Position numbers and translations under genes: made by a program | Notes under the pieces: generated by a model | What the model saw: the letters and a program-made list of their open reading frames with translations, nothing else | Database searches by the model: none | Told to the model about the DNA's origin: nothing | Source: Lepidodermella squamata | Taxonomy: Eukaryota; Gastrotricha | Reading direction: 5' to 3' | NCBI GenBank assembly: GCA_047495785.1 | Contig: JBLDXI010000042.1 | Span: 1,612,001-1,676,000, forward strand | Length of the DNA: 64,000 nt | In this document: positions 1 through 10,849 of the stretch, one piece after another | Layout: each line of letters opens with the position of its first letter | How positions within the stretch are numbered: position 1 is the first letter of the stretch

Positions 1-2931
1 TACCGTAAGTTTAATTGAAAACATCTTTAAAACTTTCGTAATAATTTGTAATCGCATATAGTTCCGATGCTTACAACTTTGACACTGTACTGACCGATGA
101 GAATTACAATGTGTCGTACAATTACGATTCCGTCATGCACTACGGATGGGACGCTTTCGCTAAAGCGGCAAACTTGCGAACCATGGAAACAATTGATAAG
201 CGATTCATGTACACGATAAATGAGAGGAATTTTATCTCTTTCGGAGATGCGAAACGAGTTAACATACGATATAATTGTGGTAAGTTCAACGTATGGTTAG
301 GTTATCTAATTATGCGTAAAAGTGCAAAAGATTCAGTCTTATATTTTTCCTGAATATCTGAATTATTCATTGAATAACATTGTCTTGGATAGAATTAGCC
401 CGGGCGAGTAAAATTTCAACCTCGTTTATGCCAATTGAGCAAACGAAAATTGAGCAAGGGCTTTTGAGCAACGATATTAGAGCAAGCGAAATTAGAGCAA
501 AGTTTGCAAAGTAGATTTATTTCAAAGATTTTCAAATTTCTCTCTTTTTAGTTGAAAATTCATGTAATGGCATACCTCTGCCGCAGCCTTGCCGGAATGG
601 TGGTTATCAGAACCCGAATAACTGCTCGGAATGCCTATGCCCGGATGGTCTAGGTGGCGATTTCTGCGAGACCTACGCTCTTCACAAAGGTCCAGTTCCA
701 TGCGGCGGTTACGTCGATGTAAACGCTTGCGGCTACACTTCAATCACCTCGCCCGGCTACCCGAATGTCTATGACAAGAATACGGCTTGCAACTGGTGGA
801 TTAGAGCGGTAAATTCTAACCAAAATTCATAATAAATCTTAAAAGATTAATGTTCCAGCCGGCCGGCTCTGGATTAGTTTTCGGCTTCGAAAAAACGCCC
901 GATCTTCCTAACGAATATTACTGTAACAATCTGAAACTGAATTGAAATTTTCGTTGGATTTTCGCTCTATATTTTATAGATGGGACGAGTTGCGGAGATT
1001 ACGTTTCAATTCGTGATTTCAGCAGTGTTGATAAATCACTGATGATGTGCGTAATTTTGGAATCATGGATCGGGTAATATTTATATCCATTTTTCACAGG
1101 TTTTGCACTTATAGCATTTCCAATGGTCGAGTTTACTCAACTGACGAGAATCAAGCAATAGTGACACTCGGAACGCAGGGCTTCTCAAGCACCAGCACCG
1201 GGTTCAATTTGACTGTCTACGCAACTTGCCCTGATACGAAAGCAACCTCGCTTACCAAGGAGTGTCGAATTACCGACACTGGTCGTGATTATGAAGGCAC
1301 GAACGTTACTACGTCGTCCAGGGGTGGAGCATGCTTGAAATGGTCAGACAGGTCAAGCGTGTTCGATTTGGGACTGCCAATGGGTGATGTTGCTGCGTCG
1401 GCCAATGCTTGCCGCGCGTATTTCATCAGCGACGATGACCCTGTATGCTTCGTCAGCAAAAACGTTTATGACGATTGTCCTCTAGTTGAAAAGTGCCCAA
1501 CAAGTAAGTAACGTGCTTAATTTAAAAAGGCCGATAAATAATTAAGGCGGAATTTGTCAATTTTTTCCATTTGAACACTAGCTTTTTGCCCCAATCCGTG
1601 TCAAAACGGGGGAACTTGTGTCGGCGTAGAAATTTGCAGCTGCCAAGCTGGATGGACCGGATCAACCTGCTCAGCTCGTGAGTTCTTTAGTTTCCAAGAA
1701 GTTTGACTGAGACTATCTTATTGTAACAGGAATCCCACCAAAATATGAAAGATGCTTCCTGAAGAGTACTGGCGATTTATCTATATGCCGATTGGCGCCT
1801 CCGCTGTCACTTGGCTGTCATGACTTTGAGTACCCGGTAAGGCTAACCAATCATATAAATTCCAGGGTTATTACCTAATTCAAGGGTGGTCGGACATATC
1901 CAAGCTACCAATCTTGCGTGAGAGGGGTAAGTAAATGAAAATTTCTTCAATTATGATGATGCTCGGTTGATAAAATAGCCTGTGAGCTACTGCTTTTCAC
2001 CCGCAACTGCCGACTTCAATTGTCGCTTTGGTGAATGCAATATCGACGAGAAACGGGTAATATCAATATTTCATACTTGAATTCCTGAATTGGTTGGATT
2101 AATTTCAGATCAAAATCTTCTCCAGCTCCCGATTTTTCGCAGGCGAGAATTTAGTGGCATGCCGTAATCTGGCTTCACATGTAACATAGTTCCCATTCAT
2201 TTAAACTCAGCAAACCCTTTTTTATCACCAGATGAAATACTATCGGTGGTCCAGCTCAAACTTCACGAAAATCGCCTGCCGACCTACAAGTGGCTATAAG
2301 ACTGGAGAGGTTAATTCGGATTCGATCATCAATGTTCTATGTCATTGTTCACGTTTCTCTTGCAGGTCCTAAGCGGCGTTTACCCAGATCGGGCTAGTTG
2401 CCTCGCAAGTAAGGATATAAATTTTCGCAGATCCGAATGACGTTTCATTTTCAGACACAATCGCCGAACAGCCCGTGGTTCGCTGCTACAAGAATTCGAA
2501 TGGTAAATTCCAGACCTGTCGACCAGATTGCCTCAATGACGAATTCCAGGTAACAAATGCTTCCATATATTTTTTCAATTTTTTTCCAATTTTCCAATTT
2601 TTTGAGAATAAATATAATTTCATTATGATTCCAGAATGGCCCGACATATTTTTTCAAAAATCTAGCTGTTTGTCTGAAAGGGGTTTGGACTTTCGCGGTA
2701 ATTTGTTACAATTGCAAATGATTTTCTGATATTTCAGGGTGCCAGGCTGTGTAAGCGTAATCGCAAGCAAAATTATTGCACAGGAACGAACAGATCCTGC
2801 AAGAAACAGGTATTGTTTACTTATCTTTCTAATTTACTGAAGTTGGTCTTATTTTCATTAAAAAGATCCGAATTTTCGGCACATCTGACCTATTCGCTGA
2901 CAATCTGGCAGCATGCCAAGCAGCCAGCTAA
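1..2931 (+). CDS. Secreted astacin metalloprotease, copy 1 (3' part; astacin-EGF-CUB-kringle-EGF-Cys modules)
   Basis: The 3' part of a multi-exon secreted zinc protease; the window opens on the last 4 bases of the exon that carries the HExxH helix in the other copies. Visible exons: 62-279 (end of astacin domain, Met-turn SVMHYG), 552-808 (EGF-like plus start of CUB), 859-922, 980-1046, 1100-1503 (end of CUB plus kringle, with CLKW and DPVCFV), 1582-1677 (second EGF), then 1730-1836, 1885-1926, 1979-2056, 2109-2180, 2232-2309, 2366-2408, 2455-2549, 2635-2683, 2738-2809 and 2866-2931 (five four-cysteine modules), ending in TAA at 2929. All junctions are GT/AG with matching phases. The third module has Trp and Tyr in place of cysteines 1 and 3, as in copy 3. 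No disruption is seen in the visible part. The protein is presumably extracellular and zinc-dependent, as astacins are; its substrate is unknown. Confidence 0.85.
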
Positions 2932-3251
2932 TGAACCTACTACCAACTATTAACTAGAACAGCCAGCCTAATTTAATTGTGATTAATGACTTATTAATGA
3001 TTTGCGAGCCAAGTTATTTAGTTGATCAATAAACCGTCGATAGAACCCTTGCATATTGTTACGCCCATCGATATTCACATTCCATAGAGATTCACGTATA
3101 TTTACGTGAGGGGAGCTATGACCTTCATTTGCAGGCGCAACCGATTAGCGATGTGAGTCTCCAGAATACCTATATACAATTACGAGGAATATTAGAAGTC
3201 TCATTGTTTAACCCTATGAAAATCAATATTAGAAGCTTCCAGGTATCACGG

Positions 3252-4030
3252 TTAGAGATCCAGAGAGTTCAATTCACCAAGATGACCTGAGATCTCCCCT
3301 AAGAAGGTAGCGAGGCGCCGGAGGGAAAAAAGTCGATTTTTCTGACCTATCGTTTTTATGACGGGAAGTTGTGTTGCAGTGAGGGCTCGGGACCGAGTGC
3401 TAGGCATCCTTGAAGCAACCAGGCAGCTGCGACGGGTGGGCGAACTCGAACGCCACCGGGAGTGACGAGAGACGGTTTTCGAAGTAGGCATTGAACCCGG
3501 CGCTGACCCGGGCAAACAGGCGGTCTTTGTAGACGGCAAGGTCGGCGGCGGCCGCGGCGACAGGCGGAGCGGACAAGGCGGGCGGTAGACAGCCTGTGCG
3601 AGCAGGCCGTTCAGCTCGGCGATCAGTCTGCGAAGCGCTGAGATTTCTTGACATTGAGCGGAAACCACGGCTTGCAGGTGCAGAAATTCGGCGGGAAGCG
3701 ACAGCGGTATATACCTACGCGAATACCTATGTTATTCACTACATATATCGTATTGATATATATATCGATTCCGGCTGGAAGGTATGGTACGACATACCGA
3801 ATTACATTGTCCTAGCCACTCGCAATAACATGGCGTTTGTACAACATCTACAAAAATGCAATCTACAACCCGGATGCGGTTAATGAGTCACAGGAGTAAG
3901 AGGATTTCAGCCATGAGGAAGAACATGACGATGAGGAGGTCAAGTTGCCGGTTGTAGCCCGTAGCAGTTGGCGCGATGCTGAGGCGAAACGGCGGCATCT
4001 CGGCCGGTTTGCTGGCATTTCGTGGCCGCG
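3252..4030. other. GC-rich intergenic patch with decayed coding remnants
   Basis: Between astacin copies 1 and 2 lies a GC-rich patch (about 3360-3700) in AT-rich surroundings, with open frames on both strands. A minus-strand frame at 3400-3654 gives an Ala/Pro-rich stretch followed by an ordinary-looking tail. On the plus strand, 3838-4060 reads as a charged, coding-like peptide interrupted by one in-frame TAA near 3896. I recognise no family. Decayed fragments of an inserted gene are the most likely explanation. The rest of 2932-3251 and 4031-4850 shows nothing I can assign. Confidence 0.25.
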
Positions 4031-4859
4031 AGGTGTTTCATCTTACAATAATCGTTGAATAATGAATAAAAAATGATTTTTTGAAACCGGACTTTTGAAT
4101 CAACTTCGTTTTTTTAATTCGTCATTATGCTATTGCGCAAGTCATGAAGGTGTGTTGATTTAATTGATTTAACCAGAGTGCGACTGTCCCCAGGCCGGAC
4201 AAGAAAATGAAAATATTGCTCGCTGTTTTGTCAAATTTTAGAGGGTTTGGAGCGTGTTCAGGATAAATTCTACACAATTTCCTCGCTTCGCTCGTTTTTT
4301 TATTGAAATAACAAATGGGCTGAATTTTCCCCTTCACTGGCAAAGGAAAAGCTCCCAGGTGAAGAAGCAAAGGCGATTACACCAAGCTTGCCGAAACGAA
4401 TTTAACGTTATCAAACTTAAGGTTTTAGCTCAACGGATGAGGTGGCCGAAATTAGGACACCCGGTTCCCTAATTCCGGCCAGAAGTCTAAGTGACTTCAA
4501 AATTAGCCATAAATCAAGGTAAAATCGTTCGGACTTGCGGGAACCGACGCTCACTAGCCCAAGAACTCCTTTACAATCCTGTATTTGCCGAAAATTTTCT
4601 AAAAATTCAACCGGCTAGCAAAATGGCTAAGGAAAAACACGAAAAGTGTCCGAATTTAGGGCGGGATGCTCTAATAATAATAATCTCATTTTTTTTAAAT
4701 TGACCTCGCCAAGACCACCGGTCCTATTTAGATCGGTCCGCTTACGAACCCGTTCACTGTTCATCACGGAAAAAAGAAAATATTCCAGATGATTCTGGCG
4801 GTACATGCGTCCGAATTATTTGAAAACAAAAAGCTATATATTTCGAGCTATTCGAGCTA

Positions 4860-4992
4860 TTCGAAAACAACCATAACGTACCATTTCTGTCTAATCGGAC
4901 TCTATTAATAGCTTCACCTTGTTGTTTTCCTATAAGCATGCCATGATTCTGCGTGATCACTTTCATTCACTTTATTTATTTTATTTGAAAAA
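4860..4992 (+). promoter_or_regulatory. Family promoter and 5' leader of astacin copy 2
   Basis: About 130 bp upstream of the start codon is a block also found upstream of copies 4 and 5: AAACAACCATAACG, then a CTGT-TA-TCGGACT motif, then an AT-rich TATA-like stretch, then an ATTTATTTTATTTGAA leader ending at the ATG. Conservation across three paralogues suggests a shared promoter. Copy 3 lacks it. Confidence 0.5.
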
Positions 4993-7900
4993 ATGAAGCA
5001 GTTAGTTGCTGTTACACTACTTCTCAGTTTCGTAGCCTTATCCCGTGGAATTGTAAGTGACTTCTATTTTTATCAACTTTTCACCATCTAAAAGCATATG
5101 CTTTCAAGGACCCGCAGCTTGAAGATGTTCTCCGGCAATTGAACGATGCGATTCTTGAAAATCATGGTCTTCCACCGGTAAATTTCCGAGAAATATCGCC
5201 ATTAAATGTGTAATGCCCGTTGTTTTCTAGGCCGACCGCAGCGTTCCACTGAAGCTGTGCGGCGTTCCGGATCTCGAAACCGCGCAAGCAAAACTGAGGC
5301 GACAGCTGGCAATCGCGGATGGCGATGAGCCATTTGTGGCTGGTGTGAAATCGACTGCCACTCTCTGGGAATTTCCTATCAAATACAAACTCAGCGAAGC
5401 ATACAGTTAGTTGAACGATTGTTCAATTTTCTGAAGTTCTGAAGTCTTCAATTTTTGATTTTTAGTGAATAATAATTAGCATTAAACAGCTGCATTTTAT
5501 TCTCATATCCAAGTTGTAATTTCCATATTTTATCATTTCATTGCAGCCACCGATCAGAAAGCACTCATCCGTGCAGGCATGGATCGATGGGAAGAGCTAA
5601 CATGCGCCAGGTTCGTCGAAATTCCAGATCTCGCGGAGGATCACAACGGCTTGAACATCTTCAAAGAAACAGGGTGAGTCATTTCCAAAATACAAATATT
5701 TGTAAAAATGCCTATTTTTCCGGCTATTTTAAAGATGCTGGTCGCAAATTGGGAGAATTCAATTCGGGAAGCGGCAAGACGTGTCTCTGGCGGAAGGCTG
5801 CATGGGGGTATTTATCATTTCATGAAAAAGTTATGTCTAGACTGAACACAATCTTCACACAGGTATACATTGTAGCTCACGAACTCGGCCATGCTCTTGG
5901 AATGGTTTGGCTTTTCTTCATGAAATGGCTTCGTGTTAATCTGTGTGTCTCGCCTTTAGGATCACGAGCAATCGAGACCAGACCGCGATAGCTACATCCG
6001 AGTCCTATACGAGAACATTCTACCGTAAGCTCTGTTGAAACAATCTTTTAAACTGGCGTCGTAATTTTTACTCGCATATAGTTCCGATGCTTACAACTTT
6101 GACACTGAGCTGTCCGATGAGAATTACAATGTGTCGTACAATTACGATTCCGTCATGCACTACGGCTGGGACGCTTTCGCTAAAGCGGCAAACTTGCGAA
6201 CCATGGAAACAATTGACAAGCGATTCATGTACACGATTGATCAGCAAAATTATATTTCTTTCGGAGATGCGAAAAGAATTAATACACGATACAGTTGTGG
6301 TAAGCGATAAATATGGTAAGGTTACCTAAATAAGGCCTCATGGGTCAATTTTTCTGGCTCTTAGTTTCAACCGAATTAGCATACTTTGTTAGCAAAATAT
6401 TTTGTTATTTTTTATTTTTCCAGCTTAAATTTATTTAAAATTGAATTTCGTCAAGTTTTTTGTTTTAATGTTCCGATTTTAATAGACTAAACAACTTTTT
6501 TTTAGTCGAAACTTCCTGCAATGGCCAGCCGCTGCCACAGCCTTGTCAGAATGGTGGCTATCAGAACCCGAATAACTGCTCGAAGTGCATATGCCCAGAT
6601 GGTCTAGGCGGCGATTTCTGCGAGACCTACGGCCCTTACAAGGGTCCAGTTCCATGCGGTGGTTACGTCGATGTAAAAGCTTGCAGCTACACTTCGATCA
6701 CCTCGCCAGGCTATCCGAATTTCTTCGACAAAAATACGGTTTGCAACTGGTGGATAAGAGCGGTGATTTTCAAACTAAACTTTTGATCAATTAATTAATG
6801 CTTATCATTTCAGCCTGCTGGAACTGGATTAGTTTTCGCCTTTGATAAAACACCTGATCTCCCATATGATGAAATCTGTAAATTTATTGAAATTAATTGC
6901 AATTTTTCATGTTTCTCTGTTTGTTCTAGATAGGACGAGTTGCGGAGATTACGTTTCAATTCGTGATTTCAGCAGTGTTGAAAAATCAGCAATGAGGTCT
7001 CAATTTTTCCAGCCTCGGATTGATTTAATTTCCATTGTTTTACAGGTTTTGCACTGCCAGCATTTCTAATGGTCGGGTTTACTCAACTAACGAAAACCAA
7101 GCAATAGTCATATTCGGAACGCAAGGCTTATCAAACACAAGTACTGGGTTCAATTTGGCCATCTACGCCACGTGCCCGGGTACAACGGCCAGCTCGCTTA
7201 CCAAGGAGTGTCGAATTACCGAAACCGGTCGCGACTATGAAGGCCTGGGCGTTACTGCGTCTTCGTTGGGTGAAAATTGCACGGCATGGTCCGGCAAGTC
7301 AAACGTGATAGATTTGCAACTTCCGATGGGCGATGTCGCTGCGTCGGCGAGTGCATGCCGTGCGTTCAATAATGAGGATAAGCCGGTGTGCTATGTCGCC
7401 CAAGATACTTACAACTTACAATCCTTGCCCACTGGTCGACAAGTGCCCATCAGGTAAGTCCATTGCGTTTTGGACCTTCTACGCATCGTAGTAGGTTGTG
7501 GCACCCATTCTACGTATAATTGTCAGCAAATTTTCTTGGAGTTTAGGTTAGGCCGAGAACATTAACAGCTTCTTTAGACGGAGCGGGGTGTAGTCTAGGG
7601 TTCAAAATCCGTAAATTGTTCCACTTTTCGATCATTGTGGTCATTCGCTTAAGCAAGGGCTCAATATTCATGTCTGCTATCCGCGCCTTACGAGGAGATA
7701 AAAATGCTGATTTTGGGCTGTTGGAGCTTTCGATTCGAAAAATCCATGATCGCATCGAATTCGGAAAAAGCAAAATCAATGGCCTCTAATTTCAAATTCA
7801 TCGGATTTTTCGGAAATTAATCAGAACTGAGCAAAAGCAGATCGGATAGAAGCGTGTTTACTAATATTTAAGGTAGTATCTAGAATCTATAAAATTAAAT

Positions 7901-9336
7901 TAAACACGAGAGCATAGTCTTTCTCGTAATTATTTGAAGTTTTGAAGTCCGAAATGTCAATTTTTCATTCGGGAAACAGTTTCCTGTGCGAGTGCGTGCC
8001 AGAACGGTGGAACATGTGTTGGCATAAACTTTTGCAACTGCCCAGCTGGTTGGACCGGTGAAACCTGTACAACTCGTGAGTTATTTAACAGCCATTCATA
8101 AACTTTAATTTTTACTGATCGATATAGGTCTTCAAAACACAACAGAAACTTCAACGAAGTATACGCGATGCTTCTTGAGGAGCTCGGACGATTTATCTAC
8201 TTGCCGTGTGGCAACGCCTAATGTCTGCCGAGAGTTCGAGTACCCGGTAGGCCTAACTCATTATAACATTCCCTGATTCAATAATCTTAATATATGATTT
8301 AAGGGCGGTCGAATGTTTCCAAGTTATGAATCTTGCGAGAGGGGCGTAAGTATAATTGGCAACTGATTCAAATATGAGAATAATCTGATAATTTAACAGA
8401 CTGTGAGCTACTGCTATTCACCCGCAACCGCCGACTTCAATTGCCGCCTTGGAGACTGCAAAAGCAACGAACAACGGGTAATAAATCAAATTTATCATTT
8501 TCTCAAATATCTGAAATATTTCCATTGATTTCAGATCAAAATCTTCTCCAGCTCTCGATTTTTCGCCGCTGAGAATCTGATGGAATGTCGTAATCTGGCT
8601 TTACTGGTAACATAGTTCTCCTTGTTATTTGATAACATCAGAGCTATTGATCTCCACAGATGAAATACTATCGTTGTCTCAACTCAACGAATACAGCGAA
8701 TATCGCTTGCCGACCGACTAAAGGCTGTGCGCCTGGAGAGGTTAACTGCAATATTCCGCCATGTTTCTTGTCCTATCAATGTTGTTACAGCTCCAAAGCG
8801 GCGGGTACTCGAATCGGGCTGGTTGCCTAAACAGTAAGGACTATCTTTGCATTCCAAGCTCACAACTGGTCATTTTGAGTTCAGATACGTCCGCCGATCA
8901 GCCTGTAGTTCGTTGCTGCAAGAAAACGAATGGTAAGTTCGAAACATGCCGACCCGTTTGCCAAAATGACGAATTCCAGGTAAAATTGCGTCACTGATTT
9001 TCCGAAATAGCATGTTATTTTATTATAACTTCAGAATGGCCCGACGTATTTCTTCAAAAATCTGGCCGTTTGCCTGAAAGGGGTTGAATTTTCGGCATAA
9101 ATTTCTTTCATTTCTCTGAAATTCATGATATATTTCAGGGCGCAAGGCTGTGTAAGCGTAATCGTCAGCAGAAATACTGCATTGGCTCGAATAGATCCTG
9201 TAAAAAACAAGTAAACAACTATTCCTTATTGTTATAATGCTTATATCCTTGTTGTTTCCTATGACAGATCACAATTTTTGGATCATCGGACCTTTTCGCC
9301 GATAATCTTGCAGCTTGCAAAGCGGCCAACATATGA
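4993..9336 (+). CDS. Secreted astacin metalloprotease, copy 2 (23 exons, frameshifted in the kringle exon)
   Basis: Full-length member. Exon 1 (4993-5052) encodes a signal peptide ([19 protein letters not shown]). Exons 2-3 (5109-5177, 5231-5405) are the propeptide with KLCGVPD. Exons 4-8 (5547-5673, 5735-5807, 5863-5904, 5960-6024, 6082-6299) are the astacin domain: HELGHALGM then [10 protein letters not shown] supply the zinc ligands, and SVMHYG is the Met-turn with its tyrosine. Exon 9 (6506-6762) is EGF plus CUB start; 6814-6877, 6930-6996 and 7046-7453 complete CUB and encode a kringle; 7980-8075 is a second EGF; exons from 8128 to 9336 encode five four-cysteine modules. The kringle exon is 408 bp against 401 in copies 4 and 5, because ACTTACA is duplicated at 7407-7420. 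This shifts the frame and removes the last kringle cysteines, so the product is probably truncated after an intact protease-EGF-CUB part. Confidence 0.85.
7407..7420 (+). repeat. 7-bp tandem duplication causing a frameshift
   Basis: ACTTACA occurs twice in direct succession inside the kringle exon of astacin copy 2; the aligned position in copy 4 has it once. Exon lengths at this position are 404, 408, 404, 401 and 401 bp in copies 1-5; only copy 2 is out of phase with the next exon. Confidence 0.85.
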
Positions 9337-9929
9337 AGAATGAAGAGGAGTTCGTTAATCAACCGAATGCAAACAATATAATGAGCCTTCCCTTATTAAT
9401 GGCTAATCAACGCTGAATATATTGACTTGAGTTAACTTCGTGGCTGAATCTGTTGTGCTTTGCATCTATTTCTTGCCGCAGAATCGCTATAATATTTTTC
9501 GTTTATGTGATATTTCGCCGAGGCCTAAGGGGAATTTGATCTATTTTCTGGAACTTTTTGCTCAACTGGCAATAAAAAACGTCACAGAGCAATGATTATA
9601 CCTTGTACAAACAATATGTAACGATATCGTCAAGTTGAGAGCTCACGAGTGAAAACAGAACGGTCCTACTTATGCGAACACCTTTTTTCGATTTTCTGGA
9701 AATACAGAGAATTCACTTTTCAATTGTTTACGGCCATCTAATAAATGACTGAAACCGTCGGAGTATCGGTGCAGGACAAAGCGAGCTGAACATCGGTGAG
9801 AAAGTGGTTGACTTCCATCCCCAATTCGATGTTTTTCCCTATTTTGAAAATGTGAAAAAACGCTAAGGAGCTAGCAACAACAACAACAAGCAACGAAAAA
9901 CTGAAACTTCTTAAGAAATTTACGCTCAA
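9337..9929. other. Intergenic, no gene seen
   Basis: AT-rich sequence after the copy 2 stop codon. I see no coding exon, RNA gene or long repeat. A short run of CAA repeats lies near 9874. Confidence 0.5.
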
Positions 9930-9983
9930 TTTCAGCGATATATCAAGTATTCTTCCAGATGATCTTACACGAAAAATGCCAAC

Positions 9984-10055
9984 TGGAGGCATCGGGGATT
10001 GAACCCGAGACCTTCACAATGCGAATGAGACGCTCTACCACTGAGCTATGCCCCC
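9984..10055 (-). tRNA. tRNA-Ala (anticodon CGC)
   Basis: Reads as a full cloverleaf on the minus strand: seven-pair acceptor stem starting GGGGGCA with a G3:U70 wobble (the alanine identity element), D arm GCTC/GAGC, loop TTCGCAT giving anticodon CGC, and a T arm with TTCAATC. The anticodon stem has one T-T mismatch. It is probably functional, though the mismatch leaves some doubt. Confidence 0.8.
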
Positions 10056-10137
10056 TAGGCTTTAAAGTGCATAAAAAGTTCACATGGTAAATAAAATGAT
10101 TAAATGTTTCCCTAGTAGCTCAAAATTAAGCTTGAAA

Positions 10138-10210
10138 GGTCCCATCGAGAATCGAACTCGAGTCGCTGGATTAAGAATTCAGAATGCTAACCGCTACACC
10201 ATTTCGGACC
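10138..10210 (-). tRNA. tRNA with Gln-type body but CTT (Lys) anticodon
   Basis: The minus-strand sequence matches the general eukaryotic tRNA-Gln body (GGTCC start, TGGTGTAGCGGTTAGCA D arm, GGGACC end with T discriminator) and has a good B box (GAGTTCGATTC). The anticodon loop is TTCTTAA, giving CTT rather than CTG or TTG. One acceptor pair is G-G, one anticodon-stem pair is A-C, and there are two extra bases before the D arm. It may be a pseudogene or a tRNA with a shifted anticodon. Confidence 0.6.
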
Positions 10211-10229
10211 TCTCGAAAGCTGATTTCCA

Positions 10230-10311
10230 ACGTCAGCCAGAAGTCGAACCCGGATCGGTTGCTTCAAGCCTGCATGGAAGACAACCATGCTGACCGTTAC
10301 ACCACTGACGA
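10230..10311 (-). tRNA. tRNA-Gly-like (TCC) with a long variable arm
   Basis: The minus strand resembles tRNA-Gly(TCC): D arm GTGT/GCAT, anticodon loop CTTCCAT, T arm CCGGG-TTCGACT-TCTGG, six Watson-Crick acceptor pairs CGTCAG/CTGACG. Between anticodon stem and T stem lie about 15 bases that can form a small GCT/AGC hairpin, so it has class-II shape where class I is expected. The related gene at 14195-14266 lacks the extra bases. Nematodes are known to have variant tRNAs (nev-tRNAs) with long variable arms and Gly or Ile anticodons; this could be analogous, or a gene carrying a small insertion. Confidence 0.55.
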
Positions 10312-10849
10312 ATGATAAATGTGAGAACTGTTCTAGTGGCTAAAACTAGCAGTAATTGAGTTTCTGGAAATACGTTCTCTGCCAGCAGTATACTTATTTC
10401 CTCAGTCGGATTTAAACACTCGCGCGGATACCGCATCCGATTTCTAGCCAGAGCTATACAATTTTCCAATATCAAAAGAATCACATTGGAATCTCAATCC
10501 CGGGTTTCGTTCTCATGAAAGGGTGTTCGGGATCCAATACCTAAAAAAGAGTTCTCATCAATTGGCAACTGGTTGCTGGTAAGGTCTAAAAGCAGAATGA
10601 AGGTTTGCAAGCACACAGTTGAGGGTTGAGAGTCCTGAATACCACGACGATCGACGAGCTTCGAATATGGGCCGAAAAAGAGTCGAACCAAAGATAATTT
10701 ATTATTGCCTCACTTATTTGACTTGAAGGTTCATGTTGTCAAAATAAAATGCTACATCGCAGCATTTAGCTATACAGCATAGAGAGAGTTTTAATAGTCG
10801 AATGTCAAATGTATCGACTCGTATTCAAGTCCGATAGGTTTCTTCAGCA

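Larger units (their letters stand above)
9930..10600. repeat. Segmental duplication, copy A (carries three tRNA genes)
   Basis: This stretch and 13700-14670 share the same order of sequence: a CGATATA-CAA-ATTCTTCC-GATGAT lead, then Ala-like, Gln-like and Gly-like tRNAs in minus orientation, then a GCAGATACCGCATC-type block and a GATTGGCAAC-GGCAACTGGT-like block. Copy B is more decayed and has lost two of the three tRNAs. Confidence 0.6.
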
